Assembly (NCBI GenBank): GCA_017527865.1
Contig: JAFXPN010000004.1
Location: 1-64,000 of the forward strand
Origin: Clostridiales bacterium
Lineage (GTDB): Bacteria; Bacillota; Clostridia; Saccharofermentanales; Saccharofermentanaceae
Length of the DNA: 64,000 bases
Reading direction: 5' to 3'
Of the stretch, positions 8,220 through 18,350 are shown in pieces (position 1 is the first letter of the stretch; each line of letters starts with the position of its first letter). Below the pieces are notes generated by a model that ran no database searches, was not told the DNA's origin, and was given only the letters and a program-made list of their open reading frames with translations. The position numbers and the translations under genes were made by a program.

Positions 8220-11200
8220 TTGGAGAAATTCAGTGTTAAAAAGCCGTTTACAGTATTAGTAGCAGTAATCGCGATTATTGCTCTTGGTGCTGTGTCTATA
8301 GTGAAGCTCCCGCTGGACCTCCTGCCCGAATTCAGCCTTCCGTATCTCATTGTTATAACCGCATATCCGGGCGCGAGCCCCGAGAAGATAGAAGATCAGG
8401 TCTCCAAGCCGATCGAGAATTCCCTCGGTACCGTCAGCGGCGTCGTTAATGTCTCGTCGACCAGTTCCGACAGCTATTCGATCGTTCAGCTCGAGTTCGC
8501 TGACGATACCGACATGAATGTCGCGATGGTCCGTGTAACGAGTGCGCTTAATGACCTCGAGAGTTCGCTTCCTGCCGGCGTCATGACTCCGAACATCATG
8601 GAGATCAGTCTCGACATGCTTGCGACCATGTATATCGCGGTCGAGCGCGATGACTATGACATCTATGAACTCACCGACTTCGTCAATAACGATGTCGTTC
8701 CGTATCTGTCCAGACAGGAGGGCGTTGCGAGCATAACCACTATCGGTTTGGTTGAAAAGAGCATCCAGGTCGAGCTTAATCAGGATAAGATCGACGCGCT
8801 TAACGAGCGTATCTTAAGAGAGACGAACAACTCGCTTGCCGATGCGCAGGATCAGCTCGATGAGGCACAGGAAGCGCTCGACGAAGCGCAGAGCCAGCTC
8901 GAGAATGCGCAGAGCAATTTCGGTAATACGATGTCGTCCGCGATCTTCTCACAGATCGATGGTCAGGCCGGAGGCATAGCGGACAGCTTAAGAGAAAACA
9001 TTGACCTCATAGTCAGCAAGCTCGATCAGGTAGAGCAGGGCATGATCGGCATTCAGAATGTCCAGAATGCTGCCTTAAGCGGCTCACAGTCGAGCGTCGA
9101 TGCTGCGCGTGCCAACCTCGACCGGGCGACTGCGTTTCAGATCCAGCTTCGCAACACTCTTGATGAGGCGCAGTCAATCTCTGACAGAGCTCGTGAAGCC
9201 CTTGAGCGTGCCGCATCGGATCCCGATTTTCCGCCGGATGAGTACAACGCTCTCGTAGAGGCAGATGCCATAGCAGCTGCTAACCTTATCGCTGCGCAGA
9301 TCGCATATGATGCGGGTTCCGCTGAAGTCGCTGCTGCACAGGCGGCCTTCGACGAGGCTAACAATGCACTTATCAACGCGTCACTCGAGCTCGCGGGCAT
9401 CACTCCGCAGGAGATGACGAATCTCATTAACGACATCGATTCGCTGCGCAATATGTTCAGTCAGTCAAGCAGCACGGTCAACGGCTCTACTGCTGCAGAC
9501 CTTATCAACACGACGCGTAATCTGTCCTCGCTCATGAGTCAGCTGTCTTCCGTCATCACACGTATCAGAGCAGCAGACCCCGCGGGCAGCCTTAACGCTC
9601 AGCTCGTAAATCTCGAGTCACAGCTTCAGAACCTGAGAGGCGTCGCAGATTCGATACCGGAGATGTTGAACGGAATTCAGTCTGGTGTCGGCGGTATCAC
9701 ACAGGGCCAGCTCAACGCAGCAGTTCAGTTCTCTACTGCAGCGGTCGGCATCTCCGATGCACAGACTGCACTGGACCAGGCTCAGGCACAGTATGACGCG
9801 GCACATGAGTCTGCACTCGAGAGTGCCAACGCAGACGCACTTATCGATCCCGACACACTCTCACAGCTCATCTACGCACAGAACTTCTCCATGCCGGTAG
9901 GTTATATTGACGACGCGAACGATCAGTCGTGGCTGTTAAGAGTAGGTGAAGAATTTACGAGCGCGGAGGACATCGCTTCCGCACTCCTTCTCGATAACGA
10001 TACTATCGGCACGGTCCGCCTCGAGGACATCGCCGACATAGTGGTCATCGATACCGCCGACGACAGCTACACCAAGCTCAACGGCTCCGACGGCATTATT
10101 CTGTGTATCTTCAAGTCATCAAGCGCCGGCACCAACGAGGTCTCCGGCGAGTGTAACGACGCTCTCGCGGAACTTAGTGAGATGTACCCCGGATTCCACT
10201 CTATCAACCTCGTTGACCAGGGTGTCTACATAAACATGATCATCGAAAGCGTATTCCAGAGCATGCTCATCGGTGCGCTTCTCGCCATCATCATCCTCGC
10301 GCTCTTCCTTAAGGATGTGAAGCCTACTATCGTTGTTGCCATCAGCATCCCGCTGTCGGTGCTTTTCGCGATCGTGCTCATGTACTTCACGGGACTCGAG
10401 CTCAACATGATGACACTCTCAGGTCTCGCGCTCGGCATAGGAATGCTTGTAGACAACTCGGTTGTCGTCATGGAAAACATCTTCCGTCTCATAGGCCGCG
10501 GCGTGCCTGCGCCTCGTGCTGCTGTCCAGGGCGCGAAACAGGTACGCGGCTCCATCATCGCTTCCACGCTCACTACTATCTGCGTATTCTTCCCGGCAGT
10601 CTTCGCGAAAAATATGGTAAGAACTCTTATGTTCCCGCTCGCACTTTCTATCGGCTACTGTCTCGTGGCGTCGCTCATCATGGCGCTCACTGTAGTTCCG
10701 GCTTCGTGCAGTACATTGCTTTCCAAGTCAGAGCCTAAGGAGCATAAGCTTTTCGATAAGACACTTGATGTTTACGGCAAGTCCCTAAGGTGGTGCCTGA
10801 AGCACAAGGCAGCGCCGCTCGCGGTCTCGGTCGGCTTGCTCGCGTTTGCCGTCGTCATGGTGTTCAGAACGGGTATCGTCTATATTCCTGAGATCACCAC
10901 GAATGAGATAACTATCGATATCACGACTCCCGAGGAGATGACCCGCGAGGAATCCTACGCGAAGGTAGATGAAGTCATGGACATGATCCTGTCTGTCGAC
11001 GGTGTCGAAGACTTAGGTATCATGGACTCCGGAAGTTCGTCGAGCTTCCTGATGTCCGGCATGTCCTCTGACAGCTATGGTCAATATATGTGTTATGCGC
11101 TCGCACCCGAGAATGCGTCCCACGATCAGATGGAGAGGATATCTGAAGCTATCGAGGCTGCGACGGCTGAATCCGGCTGCGAGGTGGTCGTATCCACTTC

Positions 11201-12575
11201 AAGTGCGATGGGCGACTCGTCCATGCTGACGGGAAGCTCCGGTATCAGCGTTATCGTATCGGGTAACGATTATGAGCAGCTGCGCGCGATCAGTGAGGAT
11301 GTGGGTGCGATCCTGGCGTCCCAGGAAGGAATAGTTGATGTAACTGACAGTTTTGCTGATGGCGAGCCTACGCTGCAGGTCGTAATCGACCGCGACAAGG
11401 CAATGGAGTACGGACTCACAGTCGCTCAGATATATGCGGGCATCGCGAGTCATACGGCATCTACTGTCGATGCGGTTAACATCACTGTCGACGGAACGGA
11501 CATGACGGTAACTATCGTAGACAATACAGACGAGTTAACACGCGAGAATCTGATGGACATCGAGTTTGAAGCAGTTGATATGGCGGCTATGTCGGGCAGT
11601 TCTGCAGGTTCGTACGGCGGTGCGTCTGCGGGTGCATTCAGCGGCGCATCTTCGGGTTCATTTGATTCGCTGGCGGATATGTTCGGTGTCGATCTTGATG
11701 AGGAAACTACTGCCGATGGTGAAGAGGGTACTGAAGCCGATGCTGATGTTGAAGAGGAGGAGTCCAATGTTCATACTCTCTCCGAGTTCGCGACTGTAGT
11801 TGAGACTGAAACTTCCTCATCCATCAACAGAGAGAACCTTGTAAGATATGTAACAGTCAGCTCATCTATGGCTGAAGGATATAATGCGACGCTTGTATCA
11901 AGAGAGCTCGCTCCTAAGATCGAAGAGTACGAAAGAACAGTTCCGGACGGATATTCTGTAGAGATCTCCGGTGAGTCTGAGCAGGTCAACGACCTCGTTA
12001 AGCAGATGCTCGAGATGGCGGCGCTTGCATTGTTATTCATCTATCTCGTTATGGTTGCTCAGTTCCAGAGCTTACTGTCACCGTTCATCATCCTGTTCAC
12101 CATTCCTCTGGCGTTCACCGGCGGTATGATCGGACTCCTCATAGCAGGGGAGCCGCTGTCCATGTTGTCGATGTTGGGCTTTGTTATCCTGATGGGTACC
12201 GTAGTTAATAACGGTATCGTATTCGTCGACTACACGAACCAGCTTCGGATCGGCGGACTCGAGAGACGCGAGGCTTTGGTTGCGACGGGTAAGACGAGAA
12301 TGAGACCTATCCTGATGACTGCTTTGACGACTATCCTTGCCATGTCCCTGATGATCTTCGGTACCGGAATGTCATCTCAGCTCGGCCGGGGCATGTCTAT
12401 CGTTATCGCGGGCGGACTACTGTATGCGACATTCATGACTTTGTATATAGTTCCCGTTATGTACGATATTCTGTTCAAGCGCCCGCCGGTCAATGTCGAT
12501 GTCGGAAGCGATACTGATGAAGTGATCGATGATGCTGCAGAGTATCTCGAGAAGATGGGACTTGAGAAATCATAA
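8220..12575 (+). CDS. Giant RND-family efflux permease with coiled-coil insertion
   Basis: A 1451-residue AcrB/HAE-type RND transporter, far longer than the usual ~1030. TTG start behind GCGGAGG. One transmembrane helix at 8-28, a first large extracytoplasmic loop, then helix bundles near 680-870 and 1260-1430. TM4 carries GIGMLVDNSVVVMENIF, the proton-relay region, with Asp then Asn. The first loop holds an insertion at about 195-545 rich in Ala, Gln and Asp heptads (LDEAQEALDEAQSQLENAQ), a long coiled coil. A Gly/Ser then acidic linker lies near 1125-1185. No membrane-fusion or outer-membrane partner is adjacent; the insertion may replace the fusion protein. Confidence 0.92.
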   Translation: MEKFSVKKPFTVLVAVIAIIALGAVSIVKLPLDLLPEFSLPYLIVITAYPGASPEKIEDQVSKPIENSLGTVSGVVNVSSTSSDSYSIVQLEFADDTDMNVAMVRVTSALNDLESSLPAGVMTPNIMEISLDMLATMYIAVERDDYDIYELTDFVNNDVVPYLSRQEGVASITTIGLVEKSIQVELNQDKIDALNERILRETNNSLADAQDQLDEAQEALDEAQSQLENAQSNFGNTMSSAIFSQIDGQAGGIADSLRENIDLIVSKLDQVEQGMIGIQNVQNAALSGSQSSVDAARANLDRATAFQIQLRNTLDEAQSISDRAREALERAASDPDFPPDEYNALVEADAIAAANLIAAQIAYDAGSAEVAAAQAAFDEANNALINASLELAGITPQEMTNLINDIDSLRNMFSQSSSTVNGSTAADLINTTRNLSSLMSQLSSVITRIRAADPAGSLNAQLVNLESQLQNLRGVADSIPEMLNGIQSGVGGITQGQLNAAVQFSTAAVGISDAQTALDQAQAQYDAAHESALESANADALIDPDTLSQLIYAQNFSMPVGYIDDANDQSWLLRVGEEFTSAEDIASALLLDNDTIGTVRLEDIADIVVIDTADDSYTKLNGSDGIILCIFKSSSAGTNEVSGECNDALAELSEMYPGFHSINLVDQGVYINMIIESVFQSMLIGALLAIIILALFLKDVKPTIVVAISIPLSVLFAIVLMYFTGLELNMMTLSGLALGIGMLVDNSVVVMENIFRLIGRGVPAPRAAVQGAKQVRGSIIASTLTTICVFFPAVFAKNMVRTLMFPLALSIGYCLVASLIMALTVVPASCSTLLSKSEPKEHKLFDKTLDVYGKSLRWCLKHKAAPLAVSVGLLAFAVVMVFRTGIVYIPEITTNEITIDITTPEEMTREESYAKVDEVMDMILSVDGVEDLGIMDSGSSSSFLMSGMSSDSYGQYMCYALAPENASHDQMERISEAIEAATAESGCEVVVSTSSAMGDSSMLTGSSGISVIVSGNDYEQLRAISEDVGAILASQEGIVDVTDSFADGEPTLQVVIDRDKAMEYGLTVAQIYAGIASHTASTVDAVNITVDGTDMTVTIVDNTDELTRENLMDIEFEAVDMAAMSGSSAGSYGGASAGAFSGASSGSFDSLADMFGVDLDEETTADGEEGTEADADVEEEESNVHTLSEFATVVETETSSSINRENLVRYVTVSSSMAEGYNATLVSRELAPKIEEYERTVPDGYSVEISGESEQVNDLVKQMLEMAALALLFIYLVMVAQFQSLLSPFIILFTIPLAFTGGMIGLLIAGEPLSMLSMLGFVILMGTVVNNGIVFVDYTNQLRIGGLERREALVATGKTRMRPILMTALTTILAMSLMIFGTGMSSQLGRGMSIVIAGGLLYATFMTLYIVPVMYDILFKRPPVNVDVGSDTDEVIDDAAEYLEKMGLEKS

Positions 12576-12645
12576 GTTTGAACTATTGGTTCTAATGTAA
12601 TAGTTGTTGTACTTATAGATTAAGAAAAGGAAGCTTGGAAGCACA

Positions 12646-14952
12646 ATGGCAGGATCGGTCCTGGAAAGACTGGAACAATATGTCATAAACACCCCGGATA
12701 AGACAGCGATTGTTTATCATATCGGTGAGAGGGTTACTTTCCGGGAGTTGTGGGAACTGTCGGGGCGGGTATATGCCTGGCTTAAGGCGCAGGGCGCAGG
12801 TGCCGGTGACGTTATCCTTTACTGTCTGCCGCGCGGGCTGATGCTTTGTGCATGTGTGGTGGGAACGATGCGCGCGGGCGCTGCTTTTGTTCTGACGGAG
12901 ACGGAGAACGATCCGCAGAGAACCGCATATATCCGTGAGAATTCCGGGTGCAGGATTTATGCAGATGAAGAATGCATGAAGGAGATACTGAAGACCCGCC
13001 CTGCCGCAGGGTATGAACCGGTGAATCTGCACAGCCTTTGTTATATCGCTTATACTTCCGGGACAACGGGGCATCCGAAGGGCGTGATGCATGAATACGG
13101 CTCGCTTGATAATGCGTGGAAATCGGTTATGGTGGACGGCAAAGCCATCATGTACGAGAACGATACTTTCCTCGTGATGAGCCCGATGAACTTCGTTGCC
13201 ATTCCCATCTGCCTTTCGTTTTGCTTCGCACACGGCTGCGCACTTGCGGTGATGCCGTACGAATATGCAGAGAGCCATGAAAGCTTAACCTGTTACCTCG
13301 AGAAGACCGGGGTTACCTGCGGCTATATCACGCCGTCTTTTCTGCGGAAACACCAGCCTTTCAAATGTCCGTGGCATATGTGCATCCTTTCCTCGGAGCC
13401 TGCCGACGGTCTTTATATACCCGGAATGACCTGCTACAACACGTATGCTTCAACGGAATCAGGATGTCTTTTATCCGTTTATGAATTGAAGCAGCCAATG
13501 ACGCCGGCGCCTGTCGGAAGATCCTATTCGGATGTTGAAGTTTTTGTGGCGGACGACGACGGAAAAGAAGCGGCGCCCGGAACCATCGGCGAGGTATGTT
13601 TCAAGACCCCGTATGTCAGAGGATATATCGGCACGTCGGCCGGTACGATGAAACGGACAGAAGACGGAGTTTTCCATACCGGAGATGCCGGAAGAATAGA
13701 TGAAGACGGCAACCTGACAATACGCGGAAGGATCGATGAGATGTTCAAAATCGACGGGTACCGCATTGAGCCTGATGAAGTGGCTAATGCCGTTAAGTCA
13801 GTAAGCAATCTTACGGATGTTATAGTCCGTGGATCAGTCTATAAAGACATCTCGGCCGTTAACGTATTCTATACAGATGAGGTGTCAGCAGATCCTGTTA
13901 AGATGAGGGAGAAACTGCTCGGCATTCTTCCTGAATACATGATCCCGACTAATTATTTCAGGCTTGACGATTTCCCTTATCTGCCGTCCGGAAAAGTCGA
14001 CAAGTTAAAACTGCTGCCACCGGAAGGAAGCTGGGACAGATTCGATAAAAATACGGATCCGAATCTCCGGCTTATCGGCGAAGGGAGAACCGCACAGGTC
14101 TTTGATATGGGGGACGGCGTTGTTTTGAAGCTGTTTAATCCGTTCATCCCATTTACGCCGATACAAAGCGAAATGCAAAGAACACACGAAGCACACCGCT
14201 TTGGGATACCCGTTCCGGATGCATATGAGATCGTGCGTTCTGGCGACAGATACGGATATTTGATGGAGAAGATTCAGGGAGTCAGCCTTGAACAGTTGAT
14301 CAGGGATAATCCTGAAGACAGGATGAGCCTGATCGGGAGATTTGCCGAATCGGTAAAGGCGGTTCATCGAATAAACATCACCTGTCCGGGACTCCCCGAC
14401 GTCAGGGATGAGGCCATCGGCTATACGGAGAAACTGGATGAAGAGTATTGTTCAAAAGACGAAGCCCGTCTGATCCGTTCGATATTTGAGAATGTCCCTT
14501 CAGCGGATACTTTTGTCCACTGCGACTGCCATACTGGGAATGCGCAGATCGATGGTGAGAAGACTCTTTTCTCCGATCTGATGTTCGCGGGAAAAGGCCA
14601 CCCGGTCTTCGATCATCTTGCCATGTATTCGCACTATGTATTCCTCCCTTCTTTCTGCACGGAAGAAGAATTTAATACAAGAAACAACATGACGCGTTCT
14701 GATGCGGAAGCTTTATTCGACAGATACCTTGAACACTACTATCCCAAGGCGGACAAAGCGGAATTGGCCAACATCAAAGAAACGATCAAAGGTGTTCATG
14801 CAGCACAGATCAGCCTGGCGTCTGTCAGAATTCCGGGAGTTTTTAACGAAGAGATCTTAAGAGAAGTCAAGGAACGGGCCGTCAGCTTTTCGAGGAGGGA
14901 TCAGCTTGCAGATATGGAAAGCGGAATATGTGAATGGAGCAGGCTGGAATGA
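12646..14952 (+). CDS. AMP-dependent ligase fused to an APH-like kinase
   Basis: 768 residues. The N-terminal adenylation domain (about 1-465) has YTSGTTGHPKG at 136, YASTESG, HTGDAG, the RGRIDEMFKIDGYRIEP hinge and a PSGKVDK lysine, so it should activate a carboxylic or amino acid as an adenylate. There is no carrier domain. Instead a phosphotransferase/choline-kinase fold follows (about 470-765): GEGRTAQVF nucleotide loop, LKLF lysine, HCDCHTGN at 625-632 with catalytic Asp627, and SDLMFAG metal site. It resembles the TIGR02172 APH-like family. The stop overlaps the MFS start. Probably makes a small exported compound; substrate unknown. Confidence 0.85.
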   Translation: MAGSVLERLEQYVINTPDKTAIVYHIGERVTFRELWELSGRVYAWLKAQGAGAGDVILYCLPRGLMLCACVVGTMRAGAAFVLTETENDPQRTAYIRENSGCRIYADEECMKEILKTRPAAGYEPVNLHSLCYIAYTSGTTGHPKGVMHEYGSLDNAWKSVMVDGKAIMYENDTFLVMSPMNFVAIPICLSFCFAHGCALAVMPYEYAESHESLTCYLEKTGVTCGYITPSFLRKHQPFKCPWHMCILSSEPADGLYIPGMTCYNTYASTESGCLLSVYELKQPMTPAPVGRSYSDVEVFVADDDGKEAAPGTIGEVCFKTPYVRGYIGTSAGTMKRTEDGVFHTGDAGRIDEDGNLTIRGRIDEMFKIDGYRIEPDEVANAVKSVSNLTDVIVRGSVYKDISAVNVFYTDEVSADPVKMREKLLGILPEYMIPTNYFRLDDFPYLPSGKVDKLKLLPPEGSWDRFDKNTDPNLRLIGEGRTAQVFDMGDGVVLKLFNPFIPFTPIQSEMQRTHEAHRFGIPVPDAYEIVRSGDRYGYLMEKIQGVSLEQLIRDNPEDRMSLIGRFAESVKAVHRINITCPGLPDVRDEAIGYTEKLDEEYCSKDEARLIRSIFENVPSADTFVHCDCHTGNAQIDGEKTLFSDLMFAGKGHPVFDHLAMYSHYVFLPSFCTEEEFNTRNNMTRSDAEALFDRYLEHYYPKADKAELANIKETIKGVHAAQISLASVRIPGVFNEEILREVKERAVSFSRRDQLADMESGICEWSRLE

Positions 14953-16169
14953 GCAGCATTAAGGGCAGATACAGGGCCCGGTTCTACAGGTCGTATCTGT
15001 TATATACCGCGCTGGAGACGGATCTGCTCTTCTTCGCGGTATGTGATGCAACATTCCTGACGCAGGTTAAGCATTTGAGCGCAGAGCAGGTTTCTCTGGT
15101 AACATTCCTGTCCATTCTGCTGTCACTTGCCGTGCAGTATCCGCTGCTGAAACTGATCAACAGGATCGGCAACAAAGCGGCAGTGCGGGCAGGAAGCATT
15201 TTCTTCTTTCTGGCAAGCATACTCATAACGTTCTCGCCTAATTTCATCGTGCTTCTGGCAGGAGGTTTTCTTGAGTGCATCGGGTACGCGTTTAATTCAA
15301 TCGGCGTAGCGGTATTGAAGAACCGTTTGAAAGCGGAACACCGTGAAGACAAATATGTCCAATATCAGTCCGATGCCAACGGCGCCGCTTCGTTCATGAT
15401 GATGTTAAGCGCTCTGTCGTGCGGACTGCTCTTCAGAATTAATAATTACTTCCCGATGTATGCCTGCATCCTTCTGTGTCTGGCAGGCGTCGCCGTATCC
15501 TTCATCCTTACCGAAAGTGAGACAGGCAGCGGCGAGATAAAGCCGGCGTCCGGCATCAAAGAAGCGGAAGGCGGCCAAAAGAAGGCATGGAGGATTTACG
15601 GGGCGCTGATCGTTATTTCTTTCGCGCTTTTTTCCACCGTCACGGGAACAGGACTTGCATACGCGCGCCTGAACTTCCACGAGCTTCTTGATGACAGAAC
15701 TTCAGAAAGCGTGGTAATGCTTATCTCCATGACGGCCTCATGCATTTATTTCTTCAGGCTGCTGTCCAATCTGGTGCTGCAAAAGGTCTATCTCAAGGTT
15801 AGAAACCGGACCATGCTCATCGTTTCCGCGCTTCTCCTGATCGGCCTCTGGCTCCAGTTTCTTCCGTGGGTATCAGAAACAAAGAACACGGCTTTAATGC
15901 TTTGCGCGGGTTACCTTCTGATGGCATTTGTGCGCGATCCGTTCACGACGATCATACAGAACCTCTCGCTCACAAGCAGCGAAGTGCAAAGGCAGCAGAA
16001 GATGCTGGTCGCTCTCAACGCTGCCCGAAAAGCAGGATCTCTGACTCTCTCGGCCCTGGCAACATTACTGCTGAAGCACACAGATCTCTCCGCCATCATG
16101 ATGCTTATGGTCGCGGCAACAGCCGTCAACCTGCTCATCGAACTCGTTATTCTGCGCAGAAAGCAGTGA
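14949..16169 (+). CDS. MFS transporter, likely exporter
   Basis: About 406 residues with roughly eleven or twelve hydrophobic segments and a cytoplasmic charged break near 190-215, the usual MFS midpoint. ATG 14949 overlaps the ligase-kinase stop as ATGA; an in-frame ATG at 14934 is the alternative. The tight coupling suggests that it moves the product or substrate of the upstream enzyme. Single basic residues in the loops fit the positive-inside rule. I cannot tell substrate or direction. Confidence 0.82.
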   Translation: MSSIKGRYRARFYRSYLLYTALETDLLFFAVCDATFLTQVKHLSAEQVSLVTFLSILLSLAVQYPLLKLINRIGNKAAVRAGSIFFFLASILITFSPNFIVLLAGGFLECIGYAFNSIGVAVLKNRLKAEHREDKYVQYQSDANGAASFMMMLSALSCGLLFRINNYFPMYACILLCLAGVAVSFILTESETGSGEIKPASGIKEAEGGQKKAWRIYGALIVISFALFSTVTGTGLAYARLNFHELLDDRTSESVVMLISMTASCIYFFRLLSNLVLQKVYLKVRNRTMLIVSALLLIGLWLQFLPWVSETKNTALMLCAGYLLMAFVRDPFTTIIQNLSLTSSEVQRQQKMLVALNAARKAGSLTLSALATLLLKHTDLSAIMMLMVAATAVNLLIELVILRRKQ

Positions 16170-16229
16170 TATTGTTCTGCGCATAAGAAATCATATAATA
16201 CTCATTATCACGGATTGGAGATGTAGGGG

Positions 16230-16499
16230 ATGAGGAACAGATTGTCTTACGCATTGTCATTTCTTGCGGTTTTGAGCCTTTTTATCGGACCTTTTGTAAT
16301 GCTCTTTTTCGAGCCGGAGAGGGAAGAGGCCATAGCAGGAGGTGTGCTCATCGGAGCTGCCGCCGGCAGTGTGTTGGGGATAATAGCAATGATCCTTAAT
16401 GGCAGAAAAAGGAAGCTTGTATATATTTTGTCTGCAATCCCTATGGTGCCGCTGCTATTATTTCTCCTGCTGGCGATACCTTTTTATATGTACCGGTAA
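16230..16499 (+). CDS. Small three-helix membrane protein
   Basis: 89 residues with three hydrophobic segments (about 8-27, 36-56 and 65-87) and short charged loops. A TATAAT at about 16195 and GGGG before the ATG support expression. It sits between the MFS and radical SAM genes, six bases before the latter's first in-frame ATG. No family recognised; it could be an accessory of the exporter or an immunity protein. Confidence 0.6.
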   Translation: MRNRLSYALSFLAVLSLFIGPFVMLFFEPEREEAIAGGVLIGAAAGSVLGIIAMILNGRKRKLVYILSAIPMVPLLLFLLLAIPFYMYR

Positions 16500-16528
16500 A
16501 AAGAATGAATAATAAGGAGATGCTGCAC

Positions 16529-17614
16529 ATGCAGGAAGATTTCGATATTGCACAGTACCTTACAGACGGTGTGGAGAGGATCGTAAAAGACATCCTGCGG
16601 GCTTCGCTGCGCGATCCGAGAGAAAGCCTGTTCATGGCACGCTTTGCAAAGGCAGTGGGTGAAGCCACAAAAAGAAGATCCGCGAATGAAGAAAAGGGAG
16701 TACATGTTCCTCCTTTTCTGATCGCCAGCATAACCTCAAGCTGCAATCTCCACTGTGCGGGTTGTTATTCGCGCGCAAATCATGCGACCGAGGACTGTGC
16801 GCCTCAGCGCCAGCTCACGGCGGAGCAGTGGGAAAGCATTTTCGCACAGGCGGAGAATCTTGGCATCAGTTTTATTCTCCTGGCAGGCGGTGAGCCCCTG
16901 CTTCGTTATGATGTGATGGAGGTTGCGGGGAAGCATTCGGATATCCTCTTTCCGATCTTCACAAACGGCACGTTCCTGGGTGAGAGCTGCTGTCAGCTTT
17001 TGGACCGTTGCCGGAACCTGATCCCCATAATCAGTATCGAGGGTGACCGTGAGCTTACGGATGCGCGCCGAGGAGAGGGCGTCTACGGAAAGATCACGGC
17101 CAATATGGAGCAGCTGCAGAAGCAGGGACTTCTCTTTGGCTGTTCGATCACCGTAACAACGGAGAATCTTAATGACGTGCTGTCTGACAGCTTTGTTAAT
17201 GCTCTGTCCGAACGCGGCTGCAAAGCCATGTTCTTTATTGAGTTTGTTCCGGTAACTGAGGAAGCTCAGCATCTGGCTCCGGGAGATGCCGAGCGTGAGA
17301 TCATCTGGGCCGGGATCGATCGCTTGCGCCGTGAATACCCGGAGATGGTGTTTGTCTCATTCCCGGGCGATGAAAAGAGCTCAGGCGGATGCCTCGCAGC
17401 GGGCAGGGGATTTTTCCATATCAATTCTCACGGCGGCGCGGAACCATGTCCTTTCTCGCCTTATTCGGATATCAACGTCGCGGAGACCTCGCTGAAAGAG
17501 GCGCTAAACTCAGGCCTGTTCACGGCCCTGCGTGACAACGGATATCTGCTGGAGGATCATGCCGGCGGCTGTGTGCTCTATGAGAAGAGAATGCTGGTCG
17601 AAAAGCTGATTTAA
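16529..17614 (+). CDS. Radical SAM protein with SPASM-like tail
   Basis: 361 residues. The 4Fe-4S/SAM motif is Cys72-x3-Cys76-x2-Cys79 (SSCNLHCAGCYS), followed by an LLAGGEPLL GGE motif, so it should cleave SAM to the 5'-deoxyadenosyl radical. The C-terminus has EPCPFSPYSDINV and a later Cys (GGCVLYEKR), a reduced SPASM-type auxiliary site. I start at 16529 because AAGGAG at 16514 has good spacing; ATG 16505 lacks a site. Neighbours suggest a natural-product or peptide tailoring role, but no precursor peptide is adjacent. Confidence 0.85.
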   Translation: MQEDFDIAQYLTDGVERIVKDILRASLRDPRESLFMARFAKAVGEATKRRSANEEKGVHVPPFLIASITSSCNLHCAGCYSRANHATEDCAPQRQLTAEQWESIFAQAENLGISFILLAGGEPLLRYDVMEVAGKHSDILFPIFTNGTFLGESCCQLLDRCRNLIPIISIEGDRELTDARRGEGVYGKITANMEQLQKQGLLFGCSITVTTENLNDVLSDSFVNALSERGCKAMFFIEFVPVTEEAQHLAPGDAEREIIWAGIDRLRREYPEMVFVSFPGDEKSSGGCLAAGRGFFHINSHGGAEPCPFSPYSDINVAETSLKEALNSGLFTALRDNGYLLEDHAGGCVLYEKRMLVEKLI

Positions 17615-17722
17615 GCAGTTATCCTGAAGAACTGACAGTACTCATTTATTGGATGTCCACGCAGCGTGGGTACAAGTATCCCTGCAGCCGTGTTAGGGTA
17701 GGTATGCAAGGAGGATACAATT

Positions 17723-18313
17723 ATGGATAAGTACGTAACAGGAGCCGTAATACGAAGACTCAGAGAAGATAAGCACATGACTCAGGAGGAACTGGGCGAA
17801 AAGCTTTTCATAAGCAGCAAGGCAATCAGTAAATGGGAGACGGGACAGGGCTTTCCCGATATCAGTCTCATCGAGCCGCTCGCTGAAGCGTTGGGAATAT
17901 CGGTGATCGAACTGCTGTCGGGTGAGGACATAAAGAACAGCAACCGTTCGTCGAATATGCTTCGGAGCAGGTTTTATGTCTGTCCCGTCTGCGGAAACGT
18001 TATCCGTACGATAGGGGAGTCGGTCATAAGCTGCTGCGGTATTACTTTGCCGCCCGAGATGCCGGAGAAACAGGATTCTGACCATAAGATCAGTGTTGAG
18101 ATCGTTGAGGATGAGTATTACGTATCGGTCGATCATCCGATGACCAAGGATCACTATATCTCATTCATCGCCGCGGTCTCAGATCACGGGGTGCAGTTCG
18201 TGAAGCTATATCCCGAGGGTAATGCTGAAGCGAGATTCCGTATAGACGGCACAAGATATATCTACGCGTTTTGCAACAGGCACGGTCTTTTCCACGGTAT
18301 CAGAATACAATGA
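17723..18313 (+). CDS. XRE regulator fused to a desulfoferrodoxin-like domain
   Basis: 196 residues. An XRE/Cro-type HTH occupies about 5-60 (SSKAISKWETGQGFPDISLI). A short zinc- or iron-rubredoxin-like knot follows (CPVCGN at about 91, CC at about 111), then a desulfoferrodoxin/superoxide-reductase-like fold with VDHPMTKDHYISFIA and a terminal CNRHGLF. In superoxide reductases the His and Cys of these motifs bind the catalytic iron. It may sense superoxide, oxygen or metal through the SOR domain. Ribosome site AAGGAGG. Monocistronic. Confidence 0.85.
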   Translation: MDKYVTGAVIRRLREDKHMTQEELGEKLFISSKAISKWETGQGFPDISLIEPLAEALGISVIELLSGEDIKNSNRSSNMLRSRFYVCPVCGNVIRTIGESVISCCGITLPPEMPEKQDSDHKISVEIVEDEYYVSVDHPMTKDHYISFIAAVSDHGVQFVKLYPEGNAEARFRIDGTRYIYAFCNRHGLFHGIRIQ

Positions 18314-18350
18314 TCCTTAGACCGGCAGCTTTTTTGGTATAATCTATAAC

